In this document: positions 1-6,948 of the stretch, in pieces
Position numbering within the stretch: the stretch's first letter is position 1
How the letters are laid out: every line of letters begins with the position of its first letter
Assembly (NCBI GenBank): GCA_949101405.1
Contig: CARYFM010000017.1
Coordinates: 1 to 16,431 of the forward strand
DNA from: an uncultured Candidatus Saccharibacteria bacterium
Lineage (GTDB): Bacteria > Patescibacteriota > Saccharimonadia > Saccharimonadales > Saccharimonadaceae
Length of the DNA stretch: 16,431 nt
Direction of reading: 5' to 3'
Position numbers and translations under genes: made by a program
The notes under the pieces: generated by a model
Seen by the model: only the letters and a program-made list of their open reading frames with translations
Database searches by the model: none
Told to the model about the DNA's origin: nothing

Positions 1-150
1 AAGCGCTGAAAGCATATTAAGCGCGAAGCCCACTCCAAGATAAGAATTCCCTATGAGATCCCAGAAAGAAGATCTGGTTGATAGGCGCAAGGTGGAAGTA
101 TGGTGACATATGGAGCCGAAGCGTACTAAAAGATCCATCGCCTTTTTATG
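1..150 (+). rRNA. rrl: 23S ribosomal RNA, 3' end (partial)
   Basis: The window opens inside the last part of domain VI of 23S rRNA. Recognisable conserved stretches are AAGCGCTGAAAGCAT at 2-16, the GTTGATAGGC stretch near 77-86, and GAAGCGTACTAAAAGATC near 118-135, the counterpart of the E. coli segment just before the mature 3' end. The exact 3' end is uncertain by some ten bases; I place it near 150, before the spacer hairpin. The gene lies in the usual order upstream of 5S on the same strand. Confidence 0.92.
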
Positions 151-152
151 CT

Positions 153-251
153 CAAGTCATCGGGTTTGTGTCAATGTAACCGCAAGGTTGGGGTTGACAA
201 GAACCATGGTGACTTGATATACTTAACTAGCAACCGGTGCTCGACGCACCG
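153..251 (+). other. Structured 23S-5S spacer with two hairpins
   Basis: A long imperfect hairpin starts with CAAGTCA (153-159) pairing with TGACTTG (210-216). Inside it TGTCAA/TTGACA and AACC-GCAA-GGTT stack towards the tip. A second hairpin pairs CGGTGC (235-240) with GCACCG (246-251). There is no tRNA in the spacer. Such stems are plausible processing sites (RNase III-like or similar) separating 23S from 5S; that role is inferred from position only. Confidence 0.6.
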
Positions 252-307
252 CAGATGTTTTACAATTATCGTTACACCTTATGGACATCAATAGCGCTTC
301 AGGACGC

Positions 308-420
308 AATTTGGTGCCCATAGCGCTGGGGAAATACCTGTTCTCATTCCGAACACAGAAGTCAAGCCCAGTCGCGGCGATTATACTGCCACAAGCGGGA
401 AACTAGCAAGGTGCCAAATT
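308..420 (+). rRNA. rrf: 5S ribosomal RNA
   Basis: The 113-nt segment begins AATTTGGTGCC and ends GGTGCCAAATT; these ends pair to form helix I of 5S rRNA (with two G-U pairs). Inside are the conserved loop sequence CCGAACACAGAAGTCAAGC (349-367) and the typical GCGGGAAACTAGCAAGGTGCC-like 3' arm. It follows 23S in the same orientation and is followed at once by an intrinsic terminator, so it is the last gene of the rRNA operon. The end points are set by helix I and may be off by one or two bases. Confidence 0.95.
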
Positions 421-428
421 ATACGAGT

Positions 429-453
429 AAGCCACCCCAACGGGTGGCTTTTC
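429..453 (+). terminator. Intrinsic terminator of the rRNA operon
   Basis: AAGCCACCC (429-437) pairs perfectly with GGGTGGCTT (442-450) around a CAAC loop, followed by a short T run. It sits nine bases after 5S. Confidence 0.9.
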
Positions 454-498
454 GTCTACTTAGAATAATATCATACTAAAAAATGTTCTATTATAATA

Positions 499-795
499 AT
501 GCAAGCTCAAGTTCTAAATTATCTTCTCACCATCCCCAAGGGTAAAGTCGTCACTTATGGCCAAATCGCCGAAGCGATTGGCTGCCCAGGTGGGGCTAGA
601 GCTGTAGGAAACGCTTTGCATAAAAATCCCGATGGTAATAGATACCCCTGCTACAAGGTCGTAAATAGCAAAGGCGAACTCTCCGGACGTTTTGCTTTTG
701 GTGGCATCACAGTGCAACAGGAGAAATTGGAAGCCGATGGCATCAAAGTTATTAATAGTTGTGTAGATTTAGCTAAATACCAATTCCACCCCTAA
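499..795 (+). CDS. MGMT/ATL-family DNA alkyltransferase-like protein
   Basis: 98 aa, corresponding only to the C-terminal domain of O6-alkylguanine-DNA alkyltransferases, the usual length of the small ATL and stand-alone MGMT-family proteins. Family landmarks are the helix-turn-helix region with TYGQIA (19-24), the RAVG segment carrying the arginine finger (R34), and the active-site motif, here PCYKV (50-54). The acceptor cysteine C51 is kept, unlike classical ATLs where it is Trp or Ala, but the usual His-Arg of PCHRV are Tyr-Lys. It could therefore be a minimal transferase or a damage-sensing protein. The start ATG has no SD; a TGT-TCTATT element (484-492) would put +1 on the ATG. It follows the rRNA terminator, so it needs its own promoter. 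Confidence 0.88.
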   Translation: MQAQVLNYLLTIPKGKVVTYGQIAEAIGCPGGARAVGNALHKNPDGNRYPCYKVVNSKGELSGRFAFGGITVQQEKLEADGIKVINSCVDLAKYQFHP

Positions 796-819
796 ATCAC
801 TTATATAATTAGTCTCATA

Positions 820-828
820 TGTTATAAT
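820..828 (+). promoter_or_regulatory. Extended -10 promoter for the split-barrel gene
   Basis: TGT-TATAAT, a full extended -10. Predicted +1 is near 835, giving a leader of about 50 nt that carries the SD TAAGGAG at 871-877. Confidence 0.6.
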
Positions 829-884
829 TCAGATATATAAAATAATTATTTTGACGCCATAACCATATTGTAAGGAGTAAAAAA

Positions 885-1304
885 ATGGAACCAGACAAAA
901 TCATCCAAATTATCGAATCACTCGTTGATCATCAGGATGTCTGCTTCTTGAGTTTCATTAACGATGCTGGCTTTCCTACGACCCGTACCATGCTCAACCC
1001 ACGCAAGCGCCAGGGAATTAAAGAATTTTATCTTACCACCAACTCTGCTTCACAAAAAGTGCAGTCTCTTTTAGCTAATCCTAGGGCTGGGCTTTATTTT
1101 TATGATCGTCCTACCTATCGCGGCGCCGCTTTTACTGGTACGGTAGAAGTAATACAAGACCAGGCAATAAAAGATGAAATTTGGCGCGATATGGATACAA
1201 TTTTCTACGAAAGTAATACTGACCCTAATTACTGCGTGCTAAAATTCACCGCCACTGCTGTGCGGTATTATCAAGATTATACTTCAACTAATATTGACCT
1301 ATAA
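885..1304 (+). CDS. Pyridoxamine 5'-phosphate oxidase-family (general stress protein 26-like) protein
   Basis: 139 aa, a single FMN-binding split-barrel domain. The layout is typical of the small PNPOx-like/GSP26 group: an N-terminal helix, a strand with CFLSFIND, then a TTNSASQKVQSLLANPRAGLY-like region (residues about 47-67) where the family contacts flavin phosphate, then the FTGTVEV strand and a C-terminal YYQDY strand. Members bind FMN or F420-like flavins and have poorly defined substrates, so a pyridoxal role should not be assumed. The start is decided by a clear SD, TAAGGAG, seven bases before the ATG. The downstream uvrC begins only nine bases after the stop, so the two may be cotranscribed. 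Confidence 0.85.
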   Translation: MEPDKIIQIIESLVDHQDVCFLSFINDAGFPTTRTMLNPRKRQGIKEFYLTTNSASQKVQSLLANPRAGLYFYDRPTYRGAAFTGTVEVIQDQAIKDEIWRDMDTIFYESNTDPNYCVLKFTATAVRYYQDYTSTNIDL

Positions 1305-1313
1305 ATATATTGT

Positions 1314-2627
1314 ATGTCAGAAACAGCCAGCTATGATTTAGATCCATCTGTCACTCCCGCCATGCGTGAGCAACTTTTAGAAAAGCTTAAAACTCTACCT
1401 AGCGCTCCGGGAGTCTATTTTCATAAAAATGCCGATGATGAAGTAATTTATGTCGGCAAGGCCGCTGTACTCAAGAATCGTGTTCGCCAATACTTTCATA
1501 GAACTGGCAAAGATCCCAAAACCGAAGCGCTTGTTCGCGAGATTGCTGACACAGATTGGATTGTAGTGGATACCGAAATGGACGCCCTCTTCCTCGAATC
1601 GGAAATGATTAAGCGTTACATGCCTAAATGGAACATTCTTCTGCGCGACGACAAAACGGTTAGTTATGTCCGGATTGATATGAAATCCGAAGTGCCATAT
1701 GTTAGCTTCACTCGCACTCCACAAGACGACAAAGCCACCTATATCGGACCTTTTTATGGCAAACTTGCTGTTGCAAAAGCTCTTCGTATTTTGCGTAAAA
1801 TTTTCCCGTATTACGATAAGCCCTATGATGGTAAAAAGACTTTAAACACTGATCTTGGTCTCACTCCAGGAATCGAAGTCGGCAAAGTTACGGCTCAGGA
1901 GTATAAAAAAGATTTACGTAAACTCATGCTCTATCTTGAAGGTGGAAGACATAAGCTCATCAAGGAACTAGAAAAACAGATGCATCAAGCTGCTAAGGCA
2001 GAAAATTTCGAAGAGGCCGCAGAAATCCGTAAACAGCTCTTTGGTCTCAAAGAGTTACAGAAAAAGATCGTCTTTTCTGACAAAGAATTTCTGGACATTT
2101 CCTCTGACCAGGCCTTAGTAGATTTGCAGATGGCTTTGCATCTGCCAGAGCCTCCACGCCGCATTGAAGGTTACGACATTTCTCACCAATCTGGCACCAA
2201 TGTGGTCGGCTCAATGGTAGTTTTTGTCAATGGCGCTTCTGACCGTGCTGAATATCGCAAATTCAAACTTCACCAGCAAAAGAATGACGATACCAAAAAT
2301 CTCCGCGAAGTGGTTGAGCGTCGTCTCAAGCATTCAGAATGGCAATACCCAGATTTAGTAATTTTGGATGGCGGTATTGGACAAGTTAATGCCGTCAAAG
2401 ATCTTCTTGCTGAAAAGCAAATCGCTGTGATTGGCCGGGATAAATCTGGCGACCACACTCGTAATGCCGAAGTTCAAATTATTATTCCACAACCAGATGG
2501 TTATCACACCTTACACTTGCCGCCCAATTCACATATTGCTAAGCTGATTGCCAGGATTGACGACGAAGCCCATCGTTTTGCTATCACCTATCATACTCTG
2601 CTGAAGCGCAAACAAATGCTTAAATAG
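1314..2627 (+). CDS. uvrC: UvrABC system protein C, short form
   Basis: 437 aa against about 600 in most bacteria. UvrC makes the dual incisions of nucleotide excision repair after recruitment by UvrB. Visible in order: a GIY-YIG nuclease domain (about 31-105; GVY 33-35, YVG 46-48, R57, E95 in LESEMIK) for the 3' cut; a UVR/UvrB-binding motif (about 214-248); an RNase H-like domain (about 283-437) with D288 in EGYDIS, D352 in VILDGG and H420 for the 5' cut. Two usual parts are absent: the four cysteines of the Fe-S region (there is no Cys anywhere in the protein) and the C-terminal tandem HhH domain, since the protein stops just after LLKRKQ. Only 24 bases separate it from the next start, so no lost HhH remnant exists downstream. 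No SD; a TATAAA at 1300-1305 lies very near the ATG. Confidence 0.95.
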   Translation: MSETASYDLDPSVTPAMREQLLEKLKTLPSAPGVYFHKNADDEVIYVGKAAVLKNRVRQYFHRTGKDPKTEALVREIADTDWIVVDTEMDALFLESEMIKRYMPKWNILLRDDKTVSYVRIDMKSEVPYVSFTRTPQDDKATYIGPFYGKLAVAKALRILRKIFPYYDKPYDGKKTLNTDLGLTPGIEVGKVTAQEYKKDLRKLMLYLEGGRHKLIKELEKQMHQAAKAENFEEAAEIRKQLFGLKELQKKIVFSDKEFLDISSDQALVDLQMALHLPEPPRRIEGYDISHQSGTNVVGSMVVFVNGASDRAEYRKFKLHQQKNDDTKNLREVVERRLKHSEWQYPDLVILDGGIGQVNAVKDLLAEKQIAVIGRDKSGDHTRNAEVQIIIPQPDGYHTLHLPPNSHIAKLIARIDDEAHRFAITYHTLLKRKQMLK

Positions 2628-2636
2628 CTAAAAGTA

Positions 2637-2645
2637 TGCTATAAT
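2637..2645 (+). promoter_or_regulatory. Extended -10, leaderless promoter for the YvlD-like gene
   Basis: TGC-TATAAT with -7 at 2645 places +1 at 2652, the A of the ATG. It overlaps the region just after the uvrC stop. Confidence 0.7.
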
Positions 2646-2651
2646 ATCCTT

Positions 2652-3017
2652 ATGATTAAAAAACAAATTCTCGTCTTTATTTTGCGCTGGGCTGCATCAA
2701 GTCTAGGTATGTACCTCTGTATTACTTGGTTTGGCACGGTCAATGCTGCCGAAACATTTTCAACCCCCTGGGTTCTATATATTGTTGCGGGTTTGATTTT
2801 TTCACTAGTCAATTCCATCGTCAAGCCATTAGTAAAGATGTTAGCACTGCCACTCGCCATTGTCACCATGGGCATCTCTACACTGGTTATCAATACAGCT
2901 ATGGTAGTTCTAACAATTTACCTTCTACCAGGAGTAGAAATGGATTTTTGGGGCGCCTTTTGCTCCAGCCTAATTCTTAGTCTCGTCAACGCCGTGATGA
3001 CTTTTCTTGTCGGCTAG
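2652..3017 (+). CDS. YvlD/phage-holin-4-2-family small membrane protein
   Basis: 121 aa, almost wholly hydrophobic with four predicted membrane segments (about 8-28, 37-57, 63-84, 92-115). The SLVNSIVKPLVKMLALP segment after the second helix and the TMGISTLVINTAMV segment are hallmarks of the PF04020 group (mycobacteriophage-holin superfamily IV; B. subtilis YvlD). Despite the family name most members are chromosomal envelope proteins of unknown role and there is no phage context here. The ATG coincides with the predicted transcription start and there is no SD, so the gene is probably leaderless. secG follows on the same strand. Confidence 0.85.
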   Translation: MIKKQILVFILRWAASSLGMYLCITWFGTVNAAETFSTPWVLYIVAGLIFSLVNSIVKPLVKMLALPLAIVTMGISTLVINTAMVVLTIYLLPGVEMDFWGAFCSSLILSLVNAVMTFLVG

Positions 3018-3019
3018 TC

Positions 3020-3047
3020 TTGCTTTTTATGCCCGTTAGCGTATAAT
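3020..3047 (+). promoter_or_regulatory. Leaderless promoter for secG
   Basis: TTGCTT (3020-3025), 16-bp spacer, TATAAT (3042-3047). Predicted +1 is 3054, the A of the secG ATG. No TGn extension here. Confidence 0.65.
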
Positions 3048-3053
3048 AGAAGT

Positions 3054-3284
3054 ATGGAATTGGGAACGTTTTTTCAGAGTTTGACTTTTGTCTCGGCAAT
3101 TTTGACGATCTTGTTGATTCTTTTGCAGCAACGCGGTGCCTCTCTGGGTGCTGGTTTTGGTAGCTCTGGTGAATTATATACTACTCGGCGCGGTCTAGAG
3201 CGCTCGTTATTTAATGCAACTATTATCTGTGCCGTAGTCTTCGTTATGTCTATCCTCTGTTTGCTATTGATACCAATGTCATAA
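3054..3284 (+). CDS. secG: Preprotein translocase subunit SecG
   Basis: 76 aa, standard for SecG. SecG stacks against SecYE in the cytoplasmic membrane and helps SecA-driven protein export. Two membrane helices (about 7-25 and 53-74) flank a cytoplasmic loop with LLQQRGASLGAGFG and a Gly/Ser-rich stretch; the QxRGxxLGxGFG signature after helix 1 is the family's best landmark. The ATG lies at the predicted transcription start. The next gene begins 23 bases after the stop; it encodes an exported or anchored binding protein, a sensible Sec-linked neighbour. Confidence 0.92.
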   Translation: MELGTFFQSLTFVSAILTILLILLQQRGASLGAGFGSSGELYTTRRGLERSLFNATIICAVVFVMSILCLLLIPMS

Positions 3285-3307
3285 AGGTGGTTTAATCTCA
3301 TCATATT

Positions 3308-5038
3308 ATGAAACAAACTTTCAAAAAGCGTGGGCAAAAAATTGCAAAGAAATGGGAACGTTTTTCTGAACAAGCCCGTGAAGATAGCCGCGAACATATC
3401 AAGGAAAACTTAATTAGCCGTTTGCCAAACGCTCGGCGTGTGCGCCTCTTGATGTTGGAGTGGGGTTTACTGATAATCGTTATTCTCTCTTTGGCACTTA
3501 CCCAGTCTTTTTGGTATACACAATCGTATTCAGTTCAGGCTTACGTAGATGGCGGCACCTACATTGAAGCCACTACCGGTAACGTCAATTCCCTTAATCC
3601 ACTTTTTGCTACTACCAATAGCGAACGAGTTTTATCAAAACTCATGTTTTCCACTCTCACTACTATCGATTATTCTGGACACGTCGGTTTGGGTTTAGCT
3701 AAGTCTGTCACCCCAGATAGTGACGGCAAGGTCTGGACGGTCACTCTCAAAGACGACCTCAAGTGGTCTGATGGCGAACCAATCACGCTGGATGATGTCA
3801 TGTATACTATTGAAGTCGCTCGAGACGCAACCATCAATACTAACTACGCTTCAAATTTCTCTGGTGTTAAAGTCGAACGCCAAGATGATGCACTGGTTTT
3901 TACGCTCCCATCATCCTATGCTGATTTTGCCTCTACGCTGATAGTCCCAATTCTACCCTCTCATATTTTGCGAGATGTTCCAGCCAGTAAATTATTAGAG
4001 CATGCTTTCAGCACTAATCCAGTGACGTCTGGAGCTTTCACTTTTAATGCCACCCAAAATCTTACTTCCAGTGGTGAAAAAATTGTTTATCTTACTGCAA
4101 ATTCTAATTATTACAAGGGCAAGCCTATGTTAAATAGTTTTGCCGTACACACTTACAATGATACTGGTGAAATCGTGACAGCGCTCTCTAATGGTGAGGT
4201 CACCGCTAGTGCCGAGTTAAGCGCTGTTGATGCTGATTTACTTTTGTCAGCCTCAGTCTACGAAAAACAAACTACCATCGCCAACGGCGTTTTTGCCTTC
4301 CTTAATACTACTAGTGACCTATTATCCGAAGTTAGCGTACGCCAAGCCGTGCGACAGGGAATTGACTTGCGCCAAGTTCGTTCAGTTTTAGATAATGAAC
4401 AATCACTTAACTACCCTATTTTGCAGTCTGAAATCGAACTAGATAATTATCCTGAAATTCCCGCCTATGATTTAGAGGCGGCTAAGGCCGCAATTGCGGC
4501 TGCCGGAGTCGCAGGTCAAACTTTGCAGCTGGCTACAATTAGCACTGGTTACTTTCCTGAAATTGCCGCCGAGTTTGAGGCTCAATTAGAAAAGTTAGGC
4601 TTTGGGGTTGAGCTTTCAATTTATAATCCTGGACAAGAGTTTCTGATTAACGTAGTGCGCCCACGTAATTATGATATTTTGCTTTACGAAATCGAACTTG
4701 GCCCTGACCCCGACCTCTTTGTTTACTATCACTCTTCACAGGCATCTACCTCCGGTCTTAACCTTTCCAATTATCATAGTGCGCTAGTCGACGACTCAAT
4801 TCTAGCCGCCCGTAGCACCATGAACGAAAGCCTACGCAAAGCCAAGTATGAAACATTCCTGCGCCACTGGGTAAATGATGTTCCTGCTATCGGTATTTAT
4901 CAGGCTAGCCTCACCTATTATTTCAACAAAAATGTGCGTGCTTTTTCGGAAGATGATCGTCTCGTATATGCTACCGATCGTTTTGTAGATGTTGAATATT
5001 GGGCTGTCAACAAAGCCCAAAAGAACCGCACGCCATAG
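3308..5038 (+). CDS. Membrane-anchored ABC transporter substrate-binding protein, SBP_bac_5 (peptide/nickel) family
   Basis: 576 aa. A basic cytoplasmic N-terminus of about 45 residues precedes one membrane segment (about 49-66), then a large extracytoplasmic domain. Family marks are LNPLFATT near the domain start (oligopeptide-binding proteins begin similarly), FSTLTTID, then LKDDLKWSDGEPITLDDVMYT-type sequence (about 147-168), the SBP_bac_5 signature region. There is no lipobox cysteine, so it is held by an uncleaved signal anchor, not a lipid. It probably captures peptides at the cell surface; the ABC permeases are not in this window. A GGTGG stretch (3286-3290) lies 17 bases before the ATG, too far for a good SD, so expression may depend on secG. 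The end of the gene is followed by a strong promoter at 5043. Confidence 0.9.
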   Translation: MKQTFKKRGQKIAKKWERFSEQAREDSREHIKENLISRLPNARRVRLLMLEWGLLIIVILSLALTQSFWYTQSYSVQAYVDGGTYIEATTGNVNSLNPLFATTNSERVLSKLMFSTLTTIDYSGHVGLGLAKSVTPDSDGKVWTVTLKDDLKWSDGEPITLDDVMYTIEVARDATINTNYASNFSGVKVERQDDALVFTLPSSYADFASTLIVPILPSHILRDVPASKLLEHAFSTNPVTSGAFTFNATQNLTSSGEKIVYLTANSNYYKGKPMLNSFAVHTYNDTGEIVTALSNGEVTASAELSAVDADLLLSASVYEKQTTIANGVFAFLNTTSDLLSEVSVRQAVRQGIDLRQVRSVLDNEQSLNYPILQSEIELDNYPEIPAYDLEAAKAAIAAAGVAGQTLQLATISTGYFPEIAAEFEAQLEKLGFGVELSIYNPGQEFLINVVRPRNYDILLYEIELGPDPDLFVYYHSSQASTSGLNLSNYHSALVDDSILAARSTMNESLRKAKYETFLRHWVNDVPAIGIYQASLTYYFNKNVRAFSEDDRLVYATDRFVDVEYWAVNKAQKNRTP

Positions 5039-5042
5039 ACTA

Positions 5043-5071
5043 TTGACAAAGTGCTTATGGTGTGCTATACT
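5043..5071 (+). promoter_or_regulatory. Upstream promoter P1 of aspS
   Basis: TTGACA (5043-5048), 17-bp spacer ending in TGC, TATACT (5066-5071). Predicted +1 is 5078, giving a 75-nt leader that starts directly with a hairpin and has no SD. Confidence 0.75.
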
Positions 5072-5078
5072 CACTAGT

Positions 5079-5103
5079 ATAGCCTTGTGAAGGCCTATCT
5101 TTT
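5079..5103 (+). promoter_or_regulatory. Hairpin at the 5' end of the P1 transcript
   Basis: ATAGCCT (5079-5085) pairs with AGGCCTAT (5091-5098, one C bulged) around a TGTGA loop, followed by CTTTTG. It can be read as a terminator of the upstream gene, an early attenuator of P1, or a 5'-protective stem. The sequence cannot decide among these. Confidence 0.5.
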
Positions 5104-5137
5104 GACGTACTTATATCGAGAAAATATCAACAAATTG

Positions 5138-5146
5138 TGCTATAAT
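5138..5146 (+). promoter_or_regulatory. Proximal leaderless promoter P2 of aspS
   Basis: TGC-TATAAT with +1 predicted at 5153, the A of the aspS ATG. No convincing -35. Confidence 0.7.
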
Positions 5147-5152
5147 TAGATC

Positions 5153-6913
5153 ATGAGAAGTCTATCTAATACACTAAATACTGAAATTGACAAAACTGTT
5201 CAGGTTTCTGGCTGGGTTAATTCCCGTCGTGATCATGGAGGCTTAATTTTTATTGATTTACGTGACCATACTGGTGTGGTTCAGCTAGTTATTACTCCAG
5301 AAACAGCGGAAGCATTTGCTGTTGCTGAGGGTCTGCGTGACGAATTCGTGGTTTCAGCTACAGGTTTAGTGCGTGAGCGTGCTCCGGAGCTCAAAAATCC
5401 CAACATCCCCACAGGTGATATTGAAATAGTAGTTGATACCATGCAGCTCATTAATCGTTCTGAGCCACTTCCAGTCAATACGCATGATGAAGGTGATCTT
5501 TCTAGTGAGGAACTGCGGCTCAAATATCGTTATCTCGATTTGCGTCGTCCTTCCATGCAGAATGTATTAAAACGTCGCGCTGAGTACTATCGCATTATGC
5601 GCCGCTATATGGATGAACATGACTTCATTGAGATTACTACGCCCATCCTAGCAAATTCTTCACCCGAGGGGGCTCGTGATTTTCTCGTACCTTCTCGCTT
5701 GCATCCAGGTCAATTCTATGCTCTACCCCAGGCTCCACAGCAGTTTAAGCAATTACTAATGGTTGGTGGTGTGCCGCGCTATTATCAGATTGCACCTTGT
5801 TTCCGCGATGAGGACCCGCGTGCCGATCGTCTCTACGGTGACTTTTATCAGTTAGACTGTGAAATGTCCTTTGTTGATGATGGCGAGGTTGTGCGCCAAA
5901 CTATGGAACCTCTCATTAAGCAACTGGTAACTGAGTTCGCTAACAAGGAATTGGTGAGCGAAGATATCCCACGCATCCCATATCGTGAAGCTATGGAGAA
6001 GTATGGCACCGACAAACCTGATTTGCGTTATGACTTAGAGTTGATCGATCTAACAGACGGTCTGAAAGACTGTGAATTTAAGGTTTTCCAAACTCCATGT
6101 GTCAAAGCAATTCGGGTGCCAGGCGGGAGCAAATTTACACGCAAGCAAATCGATGAATTTACCGAGCTCGCGCGCAAAAATGGTGCTGGCGGTCTAGCGT
6201 ATATATTGTACGAAAACAATACAGTTAGAAGTCCAATCGCAAAATTCTTGCAAGACAAGGAGCTTCAAGCGATTCAAGATAAAACTGGCGCAAAAGACGG
6301 CGATGCGGTTTTCTTCGGTGCCGATGAACGTGATGTTGTTAATAAAGTTCTCGGTGCCATGCGCATTGCTTTTGCCAAAGAGTTAGGCTTAGCCGACGAG
6401 AACAAAATTGCACTGTGCTGGATTATTGATTTTCCATTCTACGAGTGGGACGATGGGGTTAATAAACTTGATTTTGGGCATAACCCATTTTCACTACCCA
6501 AGGGCGGTCTCAAAGCAATCCGTGAAACCGAGAATAAACTCGACATAGTTGCTGATCAATACGATATGGTGATGAACGGTTACGAAATTTGCTCGGGTGC
6601 GGTGCGAAACTACAACCCAGAAATTATGTATGAAGTTTTTGCTGTGCTTGGTTATGATAAGGAATATGTTGCCGCGAAGTTTGGTGGCATGCTGAACGCC
6701 TTTAAATTCGGTGCTCCTCCCCACGCTGGTTGTGCTTTTGGTATCGACCGCATGTTTATGGCGCTTGAAAGTCTTACTAATATCCGCGATATTGTAGCTT
6801 TCCCCAAGAACGGGTCTGGTGTTGATTTGATGATGAATTCTCCATCCATGGTTGATGAGAAACAGCTTGAAGAGGCTAGTCTCAAAATTGCTACAGAAGA
6901 CCCCGATAGCTAG
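5153..6913 (+). CDS. aspS: Aspartate-tRNA ligase, bacterial GAD-containing type, probably non-discriminating
   Basis: 586 aa, full length for bacterial AspRS. It charges tRNA(Asp) with aspartate. Domains in order: N-terminal OB-fold anticodon-binding domain (1 to about 105), class II catalytic core with motif 1 around ITTPILANSSPEGA (161-174), the PQAPQQFKQ substrate region (192-200), motif 2 with CFRDEDPRADR (216-226), a GAD insertion (about 280-420), and motif 3 GIDRMFMAL in the GAPPHAGCAFG context near the C-terminus. The OB-fold has RRDHGG with H28; His at this place marks non-discriminating AspRS in Pseudomonas-type enzymes (Leu in E. coli), which also make Asp-tRNA(Asn) for GatCAB. The substrate range is therefore inferred. 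Two promoters, P1 with a leader and P2 leaderless, precede it. Confidence 0.96.
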   Translation: MRSLSNTLNTEIDKTVQVSGWVNSRRDHGGLIFIDLRDHTGVVQLVITPETAEAFAVAEGLRDEFVVSATGLVRERAPELKNPNIPTGDIEIVVDTMQLINRSEPLPVNTHDEGDLSSEELRLKYRYLDLRRPSMQNVLKRRAEYYRIMRRYMDEHDFIEITTPILANSSPEGARDFLVPSRLHPGQFYALPQAPQQFKQLLMVGGVPRYYQIAPCFRDEDPRADRLYGDFYQLDCEMSFVDDGEVVRQTMEPLIKQLVTEFANKELVSEDIPRIPYREAMEKYGTDKPDLRYDLELIDLTDGLKDCEFKVFQTPCVKAIRVPGGSKFTRKQIDEFTELARKNGAGGLAYILYENNTVRSPIAKFLQDKELQAIQDKTGAKDGDAVFFGADERDVVNKVLGAMRIAFAKELGLADENKIALCWIIDFPFYEWDDGVNKLDFGHNPFSLPKGGLKAIRETENKLDIVADQYDMVMNGYEICSGAVRNYNPEIMYEVFAVLGYDKEYVAAKFGGMLNAFKFGAPPHAGCAFGIDRMFMALESLTNIRDIVAFPKNGSGVDLMMNSPSMVDEKQLEEASLKIATEDPDS

Positions 6914-6933
6914 AAGCATCGTCTATACAACTG

Positions 6934-6942
6934 TGTTATAAT
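6934..6942 (+). promoter_or_regulatory. Extended -10, leaderless promoter for the thioredoxin-like operon
   Basis: TGT-TATAAT; predicted +1 at 6949, the A of the ATG. Confidence 0.7.
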
Positions 6943-6948
6943 TATCTT

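Noticed and set aside
2628..2651. Frameshifted HhH domain after uvrC
   Set aside because: Only 24 bases lie before the next gene, which has its own promoter and an intact family fold; there is no room for an HhH remnant.
2652..3017. Holin of a prophage
   Set aside because: The PF04020 name suggests phage, but there is no endolysin, capsid or integrase; chromosomal YvlD-like proteins are common.
3074..3397. 107-codon minus frame over secG and the start of the SBP gene
   Set aside because: Antisense to a clearly recognisable SecG; no promoter or SD.
6494..6919. 141-codon frame on the minus strand
   Set aside because: Wholly antisense to aspS, no SD or -10 element, composition not protein-like. 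aspS motifs cover the region.
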